NCBI RefSeq assembly: GCF_020171945.1
Contig: NZ_JAIVAP010000026.1
Coordinates: 1-59,048 of the forward strand
Length of the DNA: 59,048 bases
Direction: 5' to 3'
Origin: Bacillus infantis
Lineage (GTDB): Bacteria > Bacillota > Bacilli > Bacillales > Cytobacillaceae
Shown here: positions 33,534-42,083 of the stretch, piece by piece
Numbering within the stretch: the stretch's first letter is position 1
How the letters are laid out: every line of letters starts with the position of its first letter
Position numbers and translations under genes: made by a program
Notes under the pieces: generated by a model
The model's input: the letters and a program-made list of their open reading frames with translations, nothing else
Databases searched by the model: none
What the model was told of the DNA's origin: nothing

Positions 33534-34973
33534 ATGCTTGCTAAATTGATTCTGTATTTGGGGATTGCCCCGTTCCTTCTCTCTATGCTGTCTCTCTTTT
33601 TTGCGGGAGCCTGGCCGGGCTATGCCTTTCTTCTGCAGCTTATCGTGCTGGCGGCAGGCGGATTGCTGATTGGTACAGTTAAAAGCAGGAAGGTAAATGA
33701 GAACGATTGGCTTCTTGCCTGTGGACCGCTCGTATATACAGCAGCCGTCTGGGCGGTTTTTATGATTGTAAGCGGCGGGTTTGCCGGCCATGATTCCTGG
33801 CTGTTTTATGGTATCCTTCACATTCCTTTTGCCCCGATATTCATCTTCTCCTCTCTTATGGGCGAAGGGCGTACCTTTTTATGGGCTCCGCTGGCATTCG
33901 AGATGGCGTTCCTGGTGCCTATTGCGGTTTCAATGATTAAGAGGAAGAATGCCATTCGGATGATTCCCAGAAAGAAGGCTATCATCCTATCTTTAGTATT
34001 TGCGCTCTCGATAGGCGGCGGAGCCTTCATCCATTGGGAGCGGAGCAGAACCGTCCTGCCTTCTTATGGTTTTGATTATGGCGGCGGCTACTCAAGCACA
34101 GATCTGACACCCTATGATATAACCAATACGAACAACCGGCTTCCGAAACTTGAGGGAGGAGCTGATTTTTCGATTTCGGATGCTGATTCCATGCCTGTGC
34201 TGGATGGAGCAGAAGCGGCATTCCCTGTATATTCAGCCTTTGCGAACGCAGTTTATAAAAACGTCCGGGAAGTTTCCCTGGAAAAGGAAGTGGTGAGCTT
34301 CACTAACACCATCTACGCTTATGAACGCCTCCTGTCGGGAGATGCGGATATTTACTTCGGTGCTGAGCCCTCCGCCGAGCAGCGGGAAATGGCCGAAGAT
34401 GCAGGGAAGGAACTGGTGATGACCCCAATTGGAAAAGAGGCATTCGTATTCTTTGCCAACCCGGAAAACAGCATTAAAAGCCTTACTGTTGAACAGGTAA
34501 AAGACATATATTCAGGAAAGATAAAAAACTGGTCGGAGGTTGGCGGCAGCAGCGGCAAAATCATTGCGTTTCAGCGGCCAAAAAATTCAGGAAGCCAGAC
34601 GCTCCTGGAAAAAATCATGGGTGATACACCAATCATGGAACCGTTGAAGGAAGAGGTCCCTGAGGGCATGGGCGGGATAATTGAGCAGGTTGCGGATTAC
34701 CGGAACTATGATAATTCTATTGGATTTTCCTTTCGCTTCTTCGCTACAGGAATGAACGGAAGCGCAGACATCAGGCTATTGGCGATAGATGGGGTGGACC
34801 CGAGCCCGGAGAATATAGCCTCTGGGAAATATCCATTCACAGCCTCCCTGTACGCTATTACACTTAAATCCAATCCCAATAAAAACATCACTCCATTCCT
34901 GGAATGGATGCAGGGTGAGCAAGGGCAGCAAATAGTTGAAGAAATCGGGTATATAAAGGAATTTGAAAACTGA
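33534..34973 (+). CDS. membrane-tethered PstS-like phosphate-binding protein
   Basis: A 479-residue protein. Residues 1-168 hold five or six hydrophobic spans; from about 175 a soluble PstS-type phosphate-binding domain follows. It is marked by MPVLDGAEAAFPVYSAFANAVYK (about 224-244), the loop KIIAFQRPKNSGSQTLLEKIMG with the Ser-Gly-Ser phosphate motif, and NYDNSIGFSFRFF. Ordinary PstS is a lipoprotein; here the binding protein is fused to its own membrane module and no PstA, PstB or PstC gene is near. It may sense phosphate, or donate it to a transporter elsewhere. Ribosome site AAGGAAG 7 bases before ATG. Confidence 0.75.
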   Translation: MLAKLILYLGIAPFLLSMLSLFFAGAWPGYAFLLQLIVLAAGGLLIGTVKSRKVNENDWLLACGPLVYTAAVWAVFMIVSGGFAGHDSWLFYGILHIPFAPIFIFSSLMGEGRTFLWAPLAFEMAFLVPIAVSMIKRKNAIRMIPRKKAIILSLVFALSIGGGAFIHWERSRTVLPSYGFDYGGGYSSTDLTPYDITNTNNRLPKLEGGADFSISDADSMPVLDGAEAAFPVYSAFANAVYKNVREVSLEKEVVSFTNTIYAYERLLSGDADIYFGAEPSAEQREMAEDAGKELVMTPIGKEAFVFFANPENSIKSLTVEQVKDIYSGKIKNWSEVGGSSGKIIAFQRPKNSGSQTLLEKIMGDTPIMEPLKEEVPEGMGGIIEQVADYRNYDNSIGFSFRFFATGMNGSADIRLLAIDGVDPSPENIASGKYPFTASLYAITLKSNPNKNITPFLEWMQGEQGQQIVEEIGYIKEFEN

Positions 34974-35085
34974 CACGGGTTGCTATAGTTGGGAAAAATC
35001 AGGGGATCTGAGCGGGTCCCCTTTTCCAATGGCTGGAACCTTTCCCCTCTTTGGTCCGTAATACAGGCAGACAGGAGGGAACACT

Positions 35086-35424
35086 ATGGATCATTTATCA
35101 GAAATCAAGACTTCTATAACTCCTTTTGAATGCGCAATGAAACTGCTGGAATCTGGTACATTGAACAGAGATAAAATTCATGAAGAGTACCATACGCCTG
35201 CGGAAGATGCAGAGTTTTGTGTCCTTGTGTTTGAGAAGTACTATTTCCGGACGGGAGGAAGAGCGGCACTGACGGTTATCATGGAAAACCTTAGAGGAGA
35301 CAACAAAGTGAGATGCATTTCTGCGGGAAGTGCGGAAAGCCTGATCAGCTTTGACTGGGGAGCAGGGCAAAGCTTTGTCAACAAGGTGAGAGATATTCTG
35401 GCTCCTTATACATTGGGAAAATAA
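35086..35424 (+). CDS. DUF6054-like protein
   Basis: A 112-residue soluble protein. FCVLVFEKYYFRTGGRAALTVIMENLRGDNKVRCISAG (44-81) followed by FDWGAGQSFVNKVRDILAPY matches the small DUF6054 family, of unknown function, seen in Firmicutes. AGGAGGG precedes the ATG. No operon partner and no membrane or metal-binding elements. Confidence 0.65.
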   Translation: MDHLSEIKTSITPFECAMKLLESGTLNRDKIHEEYHTPAEDAEFCVLVFEKYYFRTGGRAALTVIMENLRGDNKVRCISAGSAESLISFDWGAGQSFVNKVRDILAPYTLGK

Positions 35425-35521
35425 TTCAAACATAACCTTCCGATAAAAGATTCACCCATATCAAATTCCTTAATATGGTAAACTATTCATTAGTACAAGA
35501 ATAGGTTAAGAGGTGTGTTGC

Positions 35522-36232
35522 GTGCTTAAAAAGAAAAAGCTGGTAATAGGGATAGGAATTCTTGGTGCACTGGCTATTATGCTGCTGATGGATACTGTTA
35601 AAATTTCAAAGGAGAAGCATCCACCAAGTCCTGTGGTCATGATTGACGGGAAAAAAGTGGAGGCCGATCTGCGGGGATATACCTGGCATGGTGAGACACA
35701 GGCAGTGAAAAGGGCGAATGCAGCGTCTGTAACAGAAGTAAAACCCCGTTCAGAGATAACGGTACAATTTGGGACAAAGGACGAGCCTGAATCCGTTGCA
35801 CTGGACACGATTTATGGAACTGACCGCAAGAAACCGGTGTATACAGGCACATATACGTTATCCAACAATCCTGGCCCCATCACGGTGAGAATAAAGGCCA
35901 AATGGGAAGGCAAAGGACAGGCAGAATATACAGTGAGCCTGGACGTTGAAGAGGTATCGTCATACCAGGAACTGCTCGCTGAAGAAGCTGGTGAATTTAC
36001 CGTTCTGGCTATAAGGGAAAATGATCAGGCAGACATGGGCGTTACTGAGGATGTTTATCAAGCTGGCGAAAAACGTATGGAATTTAGAAATCTGGATACA
36101 GTTCAGCGATTATATACTGACCTGGAAGTCCGGCAGGCTCCATATTTTATTGTGTTTAGCTTTGAAAAGCCGGTCTTGAGAACGAGCGATCCAGGAGAAG
36201 CTGCAGACTACTTAAGAACTCATGCTGACTGA
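35522..36232 (+). CDS. secreted or anchored protein of unknown function
   Basis: A 236-residue protein with a Lys-rich N-terminus and one hydrophobic anchor (about 6-25). The rest is extracytoplasmic with beta-rich sequence (VVMIDGKKVEADLRGYTWHGETQ and a later thioredoxin-like FVLAIRENDQ/YFIVFSFEKP). GTG 35522 has AAGAGGTG 7 bases upstream. I do not recognise a family. An Ig-like fold is suggested by GTYTLSNNPGPITVRIKAKWEGKGQAEYTVSLDV, but this is only a look of the sequence. Confidence 0.6.
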   Translation: MLKKKKLVIGIGILGALAIMLLMDTVKISKEKHPPSPVVMIDGKKVEADLRGYTWHGETQAVKRANAASVTEVKPRSEITVQFGTKDEPESVALDTIYGTDRKKPVYTGTYTLSNNPGPITVRIKAKWEGKGQAEYTVSLDVEEVSSYQELLAEEAGEFTVLAIRENDQADMGVTEDVYQAGEKRMEFRNLDTVQRLYTDLEVRQAPYFIVFSFEKPVLRTSDPGEAADYLRTHAD

Positions 36233-36408
36233 AAGACCGCCTGGCTTAAAAGGGGACAGGCTGCTGCCCCTTCATCAGAAGTCCCTTTCAGCATAGCACG
36301 AAGCACATCCATATAAAGCCGCCATTTGAATCTCCACATATTCATTTAACTCGAAATAGCTGCCCTGTTTCATGTATAATAGTGGATGAGACTTACTATT
36401 TTCTGCAG

Positions 36409-36430
36409 GCATGGAATGGTTTTTCCATGC
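36409..36430 (+). other. perfect hairpin in the yeeI leader
   Basis: GCATGGAA (36409-36416) pairs with TTCCATGC (36423-36430) around a 6-base loop. It lies about 30 bases downstream of a TATAAT at 36375 and 39 bases before the yeeI start, so it would form in the 5' leader. Purpose unknown. Confidence 0.4.
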
Positions 36431-36468
36431 AGCCATAGATCAGATATAAGTGAAAGAGAGTGGAACAG

Positions 36469-37188
36469 ATGGGCCGTAAATGGAATAATATCAAAGAAAA
36501 AAAGGCATCCAAGGATGCAAATACCAGCCGGTTATACTCAAAATTTGCACTGGAAATATATGTGGCAGCAAAGCAGGGGGAGCCGGATCCGGAATCCAAT
36601 CAGGCCCTTAAGTTTGTGCTCGAGCGGGCCAAAACCTATAATGTGCCAAGAGTCATCATCGACCGTGCGATTGATAAAGCAAAGGGCGGCGGAGAAGAGA
36701 GCTATGACAACCTCCGTTATGAAGGCTTTGGGCCGAGCGGTTCCATGGTCATCGTGGATGCACTCACCAATAATGTGAACAGAACGGCATCCAATGTCCG
36801 TGCTGCATTCGGGAAAAATGGCGGAAACATGGGTGTCAGCGGCTCTGTGTCCTATATGTTTGATGCAACGTCGGTTTTCGGACTTGAAGGCAAATCAGCT
36901 GATGAAGTGCTGGAAATCCTGATGGAAGCAGATGTCGATGCACGTGATATCCTTGAAGAAGAGGATACAGTCATCGTTTATGCCGAGCCAGATCAATTCC
37001 ATGCCGTCCAGGAGGCTTTGAAGGCTGCCGGGGTTGAGGAGTTTACAGTAGCAGAGCAGACGATGCTTGCCCAGAATGAGCTTTCCTTATCTGAAGAAGA
37101 CCTTGCCCAGTTCGAAAAGCTGGTCGACGCCCTTGAGGATCTGGAAGATGTCCAGCGTGTGTACCATAACGTTGATTTAGGCGAATAA
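36469..37188 (+). CDS. yeeI: YebC/PmpR-family protein YeeI
   Basis: A 239-residue member of the YebC/TACO1 family that begins [23 protein letters not shown], the exact opening of B. subtilis YeeI (E. coli YeeN). Family members bind nucleic acid and have been described both as transcription regulators and as factors relieving ribosome stalling on polyproline. The ATG 36469 is used; 36460 GTG is upstream without better context. A strong terminator follows. It is not beside ruv genes, as expected for the YeeI paralogue rather than YrbC/YebC. Confidence 0.9.
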   Translation: MGRKWNNIKEKKASKDANTSRLYSKFALEIYVAAKQGEPDPESNQALKFVLERAKTYNVPRVIIDRAIDKAKGGGEESYDNLRYEGFGPSGSMVIVDALTNNVNRTASNVRAAFGKNGGNMGVSGSVSYMFDATSVFGLEGKSADEVLEILMEADVDARDILEEEDTVIVYAEPDQFHAVQEALKAAGVEEFTVAEQTMLAQNELSLSEEDLAQFEKLVDALEDLEDVQRVYHNVDLGE

Positions 37189-37194
37189 GAAAGA

Positions 37195-37229
37195 AGCAGG
37201 CTCTCACTGAAGGGGAGCCTGCTTTTTTT
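37195..37229 (+). terminator. intrinsic terminator
   Basis: AGCAGGCTC and GAGCCTGCT (37195-37203, 37214-37222) with a run of eight T. Confidence 0.9.
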
Positions 37230-37233
37230 CTGG

Positions 37234-37689
37234 TTATTTACTCACGAAAAATGGCAGTTCTTTGACGCCTGCAAGGCGGGCGTATGTAAACAGCTGTCCT
37301 TTATGGTGGACTTCATGGTCCTTTGCATTTTCGAGAAGAACGATTCCCGGCATAATCCTGCCATAGAAATCGACTGTTTTCTCAAGCTGATCCTGGGTAA
37401 GCTCTTCAAGTGCCGCTTTTGTTTTTGACGTTTCTTCTTGGACAAGCGCTTTTAGCTGCTCCAATGTTTCAATGGCCGGATACTCAGGAGGCGGTGTGAA
37501 CTCACCATTCTTCACTGTCTGCACGAACATTTCCATAGAACCGGTTATATGTACGGTCAGTTCAGAAACAGACATCGCCTGTTCCCATGCTTTAAAATCC
37601 TGCTGGCCTTCTTTAAATGTGCCAAGCAGTTCAATCAGCGCGTTCCTGTGGCCCAGCCAGCCTTGAATGAATCCATTCCATTTTTCCAT
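37234..37689 (-). CDS. DinB-family protein
   Basis: A 151-residue four-helix-bundle protein of the DinB/YfiT superfamily. The three metal-binding His are expected at ELTVHITG (about 47) and in KDHEVHHKGQL (about 124-131). DinB proteins include thiol transferases dependent on bacillithiol or mycothiol, and enzymes induced by DNA damage. The activity of this one is unknown. ATG 37689 has AAAGGAAG upstream on the minus strand; a TTG directly before it is in frame. Confidence 0.85.
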   Translation of the reverse strand: MEKWNGFIQGWLGHRNALIELLGTFKEGQQDFKAWEQAMSVSELTVHITGSMEMFVQTVKNGEFTPPPEYPAIETLEQLKALVQEETSKTKAALEELTQDQLEKTVDFYGRIMPGIVLLENAKDHEVHHKGQLFTYARLAGVKELPFFVSK

Positions 37690-37875
37690 CAAAATCTTCC
37701 TTTCTTTTTACGAAAAATTCAGGCAGCTGCTTCTACGCCCGGTAAAAGCAGCCTGCTGCCATCAGTATAATCCACTTTCTTGTGCCTTTCAAAGCTGATG
37801 CCTGCACAAAAGAGCCTTCACTCTAAGGCTGCCTTTGGTAGAATGAATTGTATAAATTCAAAGGGGGATAGGAGT

Positions 37876-38268
37876 ATGCCTGGACATATCCATCATATTG
37901 AAATCAACGTATCTGATTTGCAGAAAACCATTGAATTCTGGGGCTGGTTTTTAGAAGAGCTTGGCTATGAACCTTTTCAGGAATGGGAGAAGGGACGAAG
38001 CTGGAGGCTGGATGATGCCTATATTGTATTTGTGCAGACAGAGGAAAAATATCTTCATATCCCGTATCACCGCTCGGGAACGGGCCTCAATCATATTGCC
38101 TTCCATGCTGACTCCAGCAGCCAGGTCGACCGGATGGCAGAACAGCTTAAAAAGAAGGGGGTCAAGCTCCTGTATAGTGACAGTTACCCCTATGCCGGCG
38201 GAGAGGGCCATTATGCATTATTTTTTGAGGACCCTGATCGGATAAAGGTTGAGCTTGCCGCACATTAA
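37876..38268 (+). CDS. VOC-superfamily (glyoxalase-like) protein
   Basis: A 130-residue single VOC domain: HIHHIEINVSDLQKTIEFWGWFLEELGY (4-31), TGLNHIAFHADS (71-82) and the closing HYALFFEDPDRIKVELAA. The metal ligands His (position 7), His (75) and Glu (126) are in place for a divalent metal. It could be a glyoxalase, fosfomycin-type or dioxygenase relative; nothing decides. ATG 37876 follows AAGGGGGATAGGAG. Terminator after the stop. Confidence 0.85.
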   Translation: MPGHIHHIEINVSDLQKTIEFWGWFLEELGYEPFQEWEKGRSWRLDDAYIVFVQTEEKYLHIPYHRSGTGLNHIAFHADSSSQVDRMAEQLKKKGVKLLYSDSYPYAGGEGHYALFFEDPDRIKVELAAH

Positions 38269-38272
38269 AAAT

Positions 38273-38302
38273 GGCCGGAACAATAGATTCCGGCCTGTTT
38301 TG
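38273..38302. terminator. bidirectional terminator
   Basis: GGCCGGAA (38273-38280) and TTCCGGCC (38288-38295) with T-rich sequence on both strands, between convergent genes. Confidence 0.85.
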
Positions 38303-38304
38303 TA

Positions 38305-39177
38305 TTATTTTGTACTAATAGTCATTTCCAGAGCTTCAAGCGGCACTTTCTTTGTTTTGAGCTCGTAGATTCTTTCTCCATCTTCCCAGTAAATATCATT
38401 TTCGACCTCATTGCCGCCTTGCCTGTAATGAACTTTGATTCGCCCATCATCATGCGGTGCAGGGAGGTAATGGGTTTCAAGATAATCGACCATCTGGCGG
38501 GCGATTGCCTGGTCATCCATTTGATCCTCTGAAACTGATCTGATCTGGAGGATCCAATTGCCCTCTTTCCAGCTCAAGTATTTGTGGCCTGCAGCTCCCT
38601 CGGCCATGCCCTTAATGCCATGGCCGAGATCAATAGCCATTTCTGCCGGGATTTCTTCATCAACCGACATTGGCGGAAACAATTCCTGTTCATTGTCAGC
38701 TGCTGTTTTGTTATGTGCCTTGAAGACAGCGACAACAGGGGCATTTCCATCAGGTGTTAATGAAGGGTCATTAACAGGAACCACTTCATTTGTTTGGTAA
38801 AAGGTGACCTGATAGGAATCTGTTTTGTCCTCCTCAATGGAGGCTGAAAGATGGGTGCCTTCCTTTAAAGGAAATGAAGCGGGCAGGATAGCATTCTCCA
38901 TCTTCAGCTGCCCTTTTACCTTCCCGATGACATCCTCTGTTGTCTGGGTGCTGCCAGACTGGCCGTTATCTTCCTCTGTGCTGTTTTCTTCTGTCCCATC
39001 TGCTTCGGCTTCATTTTCATCTGCACCGGGTTCTGAATTCTGATCGTCAGGCACTGTGGTTTGTTCCTGCTGGGAATCTTCCGGAGCAGGAGAACCGGCA
39101 TCATCCGTACCGGAACAGCCTGCTGCAGATATGGCAAAGGCTAGTGATACCGGTAGCATGAGTCTTTTTTTATGCAT
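38305..39177 (-). CDS. lipoprotein of unknown function
   Basis: A 290-residue lipoprotein. The signal peptide ends in ISAAGC (Cys 21), and residues 22-80 are an acidic Ser/Glu/Gln-rich linker of low complexity. The rest is a folded domain with YLSWKEGNWILQIRSVSEDQ and a C-terminal repeat of Tyr/Trp-rich strands (NDIYWEDGERIYELKTKKVPLEALEMTI). I do not recognise the family. AGGAGG precedes the ATG on the minus strand. Confidence 0.75.
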   Translation of the reverse strand: MHKKRLMLPVSLAFAISAAGCSGTDDAGSPAPEDSQQEQTTVPDDQNSEPGADENEAEADGTEENSTEEDNGQSGSTQTTEDVIGKVKGQLKMENAILPASFPLKEGTHLSASIEEDKTDSYQVTFYQTNEVVPVNDPSLTPDGNAPVVAVFKAHNKTAADNEQELFPPMSVDEEIPAEMAIDLGHGIKGMAEGAAGHKYLSWKEGNWILQIRSVSEDQMDDQAIARQMVDYLETHYLPAPHDDGRIKVHYRQGGNEVENDIYWEDGERIYELKTKKVPLEALEMTISTK

Positions 39178-39557
39178 TGAAAATCCTCCTATTAGAATTG
39201 ATATTAGATGTTTTCCCTATCTTTGCTGGAGGAAACGGTGAGCTAATGCAGCGAGTGAAGGAAAGGAGAGTTGAAGGAAGAAAATAATATCCGGCTATAT
39301 CCATACTATGCACTAACTGGATTGCGATGAAGCAAAGCTGAGAAGCAGGTGGATTCTGCTGGTGAAATGGACGAATATGGTGGGGAGATCCGTCCATGCA
39401 TCTTGAGCAGTGCCTTCCTGAAAAAAATAAAAGAGAGAACAGAAGAAGTCTTCCGTGCTCCCCTATTTTAGGAAAATAAATAAATGCCTGCTTGATAAAT
39501 AGTGTAAAATTGGAATCTGCTTTTGACTGCAAACCTGCCCAAAAAGTTTAAAAAACC
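39178..39557. other. intergenic region without a recognised feature
   Basis: About 380 bases upstream of the lipoprotein gene with no reading frame that has both a ribosome site and coding character. I saw no clear promoter, operator or RNA gene. The GC-rich repeat begins at 39558. Confidence 0.5.
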
Positions 39558-39693
39558 CTGCTAATTGGAGTGCAAGGCACGCAGACTCCTGCGGGATTGC
39601 AGCGGCAAAGCTGAGACCCCGCAGGAGCGGCAGCGACGAGGAGGCTCAGCGCCGCCCCGCGGAAAGCGAAGTGCCTGGAACGGAAATTAGCAG
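39558..39693. repeat. GC-rich structured repeat, copy A
   Basis: A 136-base element whose ends are inverted (CTGCTAATT…AATTAGCAG, with GGCAC/GTGCC further in). It holds a 10-bp hairpin, CTCCTGCGGG (39586-39595) with CCCGCAGGAG (39618-39627), and the GC-rich block CCCCGCGGAAAGCGAAGTGCC. A related copy lies at 51717-51912. I recall the same block in many Bacillus genomes. Confidence 0.7.
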
Positions 39694-39755
39694 TCTCATC
39701 CAAAACGAAACCCTGTAGAGAGAAACTAATTTTACAACTGAAACAGCTGCCGTCC

Positions 39756-40463
39756 TTAATCCTCCTGCTTCTTAATCTTAGAAGGATTATTGATCTTATA
39801 GCGCACATCCTTATTCAGCTTCCGGTCGACGATCTTGGCTTCAAAGGTCAGGCTGTTCCCTTCGGTGAGCTCTGCTTTTTTCAGTGTTTTGCTGTAGCTG
39901 CACCAGGCTTCGCCAACTTCGAGCGGGTTTTCTCCTGTAATCATCACCTGCTCAAAGACAATGATTTCTTCATCCGTTTCATTAAAATGATTATATTTTG
40001 TGGTGAATTCCTTAATTACTGCCTCAAAAGGCACCTTATCAGACGGAAGGTCAAGGGCGGGAGCTTTTCTCTGTTTCTTTTCTGCCGGCTTTTTGTCCTC
40101 AGCCGCCTGTGCCGGAGCCTTCGCCGGCTCTCCTGCCTCTGGAAGCCCGGTATCTTGCGGGGAATCTCCCGTTTCAAGGGAACTGCCTTTGCCAAAGGAA
40201 GAACTCTGCATTTCTTTTAAGTATGCAGGGTGGACGCAGTGAAGAGCGTCATTGGAAAATGCCACTACAGCCGTTTCGTGATTTCCTGTCTGCAAAAATC
40301 CTTTTATGGCGACAGTATAAGCGGCAGCCCCGCGTTTATAAGAGAATTCCTGCTTAGCGTTTTTGGCGGAGGCTGTAATCAATCCCCACTCCCTTAATTT
40401 AGCCGCATAGTCATTTTCATCGGCAAAGGTGAAAAATTCTCCGGGTGGTATCGTTTTGAACAT
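39756..40463 (-). CDS. two-domain protein of unknown function
   Basis: A 235-residue soluble protein. Residues 1-88 form a first domain (MFKTIPPGEFFTFADENDYAAKLREWGLITASAKNA… with aromatic strands), 90-142 are a Pro/Ala/Lys/Glu linker, and 143-235 form a second domain (VPFEAVIKEFTTKYNHFNETDEEIIVFEQVMITGENP) with alternating strands that could be an OB fold. The C-terminus is lysine rich (KINNPSKIKKQED). A nucleic-acid role is only a guess from the basic tail. GGAGG lies 11 bases before the ATG. Confidence 0.55.
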   Translation of the reverse strand: MFKTIPPGEFFTFADENDYAAKLREWGLITASAKNAKQEFSYKRGAAAYTVAIKGFLQTGNHETAVVAFSNDALHCVHPAYLKEMQSSSFGKGSSLETGDSPQDTGLPEAGEPAKAPAQAAEDKKPAEKKQRKAPALDLPSDKVPFEAVIKEFTTKYNHFNETDEEIIVFEQVMITGENPLEVGEAWCSYSKTLKKAELTEGNSLTFEAKIVDRKLNKDVRYKINNPSKIKKQED

Positions 40464-40490
40464 GGATGATCATCCTCCAATCTTTAGTTT

Positions 40491-41441
40491 CTACTTGAAC
40501 CAGCCTTTTTTCTTGAACCAGGCAAACATGGCAAGGCCGATGGTGAGCATGACCAGCAGGGTGGCAAAATAGCCGCTGTCCCATTTGAGCTCTGGCATAT
40601 GCTCAAAATTCATCCCATATATCCCTGCGATGAAGGTGAGTGGCATGAAAATGGTCGTGATGACCGTCAGCACTTTCATGACCCTGTTTGTCTGGTGGGC
40701 ATTCAATGATATGTAGCTGTCCCTGATATCGGTGGTCAGCTCCCGGTTCTCTTCAATCATCTCGGCAAGCTTCAGGAGGTGGTCATGGATATCGGAAAAA
40801 TATTTGATTTTTTCCTGGAAGCCTGCGAGCCGCTGGGAGTTCAGCATCCTGTAGATAAGATCCCTCATCGGGGCGACAGTGTGCCTCAGTGCCAAAAGGT
40901 CGTGCCTGGCATCAAAGAGATCTTCCAGCAAAAGCTCCATCGGCCTGTCCTTTGAATTTTCGTCAATATCATTCAGCGTGTCCTCCAGCTGGTAGACGAG
41001 CGGAAAGTAGTTGTCCACGATTTTATCAAGAATATGGTATAAAACCAAGAGCGGCTCCCACTTATCAGGCGAATTGGACAGCCTGAGCCTTTCCCTGACT
41101 TCTTCTATTTCAGTGGAGGGGTGGTGATGGAAAGTAATCACATAATTTTGCCCGAGGAAAAAATTAACCTCTTCACGGTCAATCGTATCCGGATTGACAC
41201 TGTGTGTAACAAAAAATGCATAGTCTTCATAATAGTCCAGCTTTGGCCGCTGAAGCACATGGATACAGTCCTCAATGGCCAGGGGGTGGAAGTTCAGCGG
41301 CTTTCTCAGCAGCTCGATTTCTGCATCGGAAGGGTTGCTGAAATCTGCCCAATACCAGAGAATATCCTCTTCCAGCAGCCTGGGGATATCCCAATTGCTT
41401 TTAATTTCCTGATTCTTCGTTACCGCAATCGTCCTGATCAT
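40491..41441 (-). CDS. CorA-family magnesium transporter
   Basis: A 316-residue CorA-type channel. The soluble N-terminal alpha/beta domain and long helices are followed by two C-terminal spans (about 255-275 and 290-308). The family signature YGMNFEHMPEL sits at the end of the first span, and charged KKKGWFK ends the protein. It conducts Mg2+ (or Co2+/Ni2+). Start ATG 41441 has AAAGGAG 6 bases upstream on the minus strand; the frame is open for 55 residues upstream but without a better start. Monocistronic. Confidence 0.9.
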   Translation of the reverse strand: MIRTIAVTKNQEIKSNWDIPRLLEEDILWYWADFSNPSDAEIELLRKPLNFHPLAIEDCIHVLQRPKLDYYEDYAFFVTHSVNPDTIDREEVNFFLGQNYVITFHHHPSTEIEEVRERLRLSNSPDKWEPLLVLYHILDKIVDNYFPLVYQLEDTLNDIDENSKDRPMELLLEDLFDARHDLLALRHTVAPMRDLIYRMLNSQRLAGFQEKIKYFSDIHDHLLKLAEMIEENRELTTDIRDSYISLNAHQTNRVMKVLTVITTIFMPLTFIAGIYGMNFEHMPELKWDSGYFATLLVMLTIGLAMFAWFKKKGWFK

Positions 41442-41649
41442 AATATCTCCTTTTAACAGTACATCATCTCTATAATATACGAAATAAAGGCTGAAATAAA
41501 ATCTGAAAATAGGTTGATGATACGGGCTTTTTAAGTGAAATAAAGACATAAGACCGATTGACCCGTTATTTTTCAGGAAATTCGGGTAATAAATAAGTAC
41601 TAACACAATTGAATGATATTATCTTATAAAAACAGGAGGCAGGAACGAT

Positions 41650-41919
41650 ATGAATTCCGAGTACAAACCGAACCAATTCAACCAGGATCAGTATTTATCA
41701 TCCATCCATGACTTAGCGGATAAAGACAGCTGGAAGACAAGAAAGATTCTGTCTCAGGAAACAACAGAATACACAGATGCAGTGAACGAAGTTATTGGAA
41801 AAGTGCAGGGCGAGTGGCTTGAAGCTAAACGATATGAAGAGATAGACAAAGCTTTGGATAATAAAGATGAAGAGCGTTTTCAGGCCCTTACATCAGAAAA
41901 TTGGGAAGCGGTGTTATAA
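41650..41919 (+). CDS. IDEAL-domain protein
   Basis: An 89-residue acidic helical protein. Near the C-terminus, YEEIDKALDNKDEERFQALTSENW matches the short IDEAL domain found at the end of Bacillus proteins such as YpiB and YozD. AGGAGGC lies about 7 bases before the ATG. Function unknown; IDEAL segments are thought to mediate protein contact. Terminator follows. Confidence 0.7.
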   Translation: MNSEYKPNQFNQDQYLSSIHDLADKDSWKTRKILSQETTEYTDAVNEVIGKVQGEWLEAKRYEEIDKALDNKDEERFQALTSENWEAVL

Positions 41920-41960
41920 AACAGAATGAATAGAAGAAAGAATATATTTATATTTCCGAG

Positions 41961-42005
41961 ATCGGGCCCTTCTTTTTCAATTTGGAAATGAGCCCGATTT
42001 TTTTT
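41961..42005 (+). terminator. intrinsic terminator
   Basis: ATCGGGC (41961-41967) and GCCCGAT (41992-41998) with a long loop and eight T. The loop is larger than usual. Confidence 0.7.
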
Positions 42006-42083
42006 GTTGTTTATCCGTTAATTATGGGATAATAGTGAAAATAACGGATTCTTTTAATAGCCTATACATAGGAGCTTGCCACA

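Noticed and set aside
39170-39532. 120-codon minus frame before the lipoprotein gene
   Set aside because: There is no ribosome site and the composition (Cys, His, Ser, Pro rich) is that of non-coding DNA; it also overlaps the lipoprotein start.
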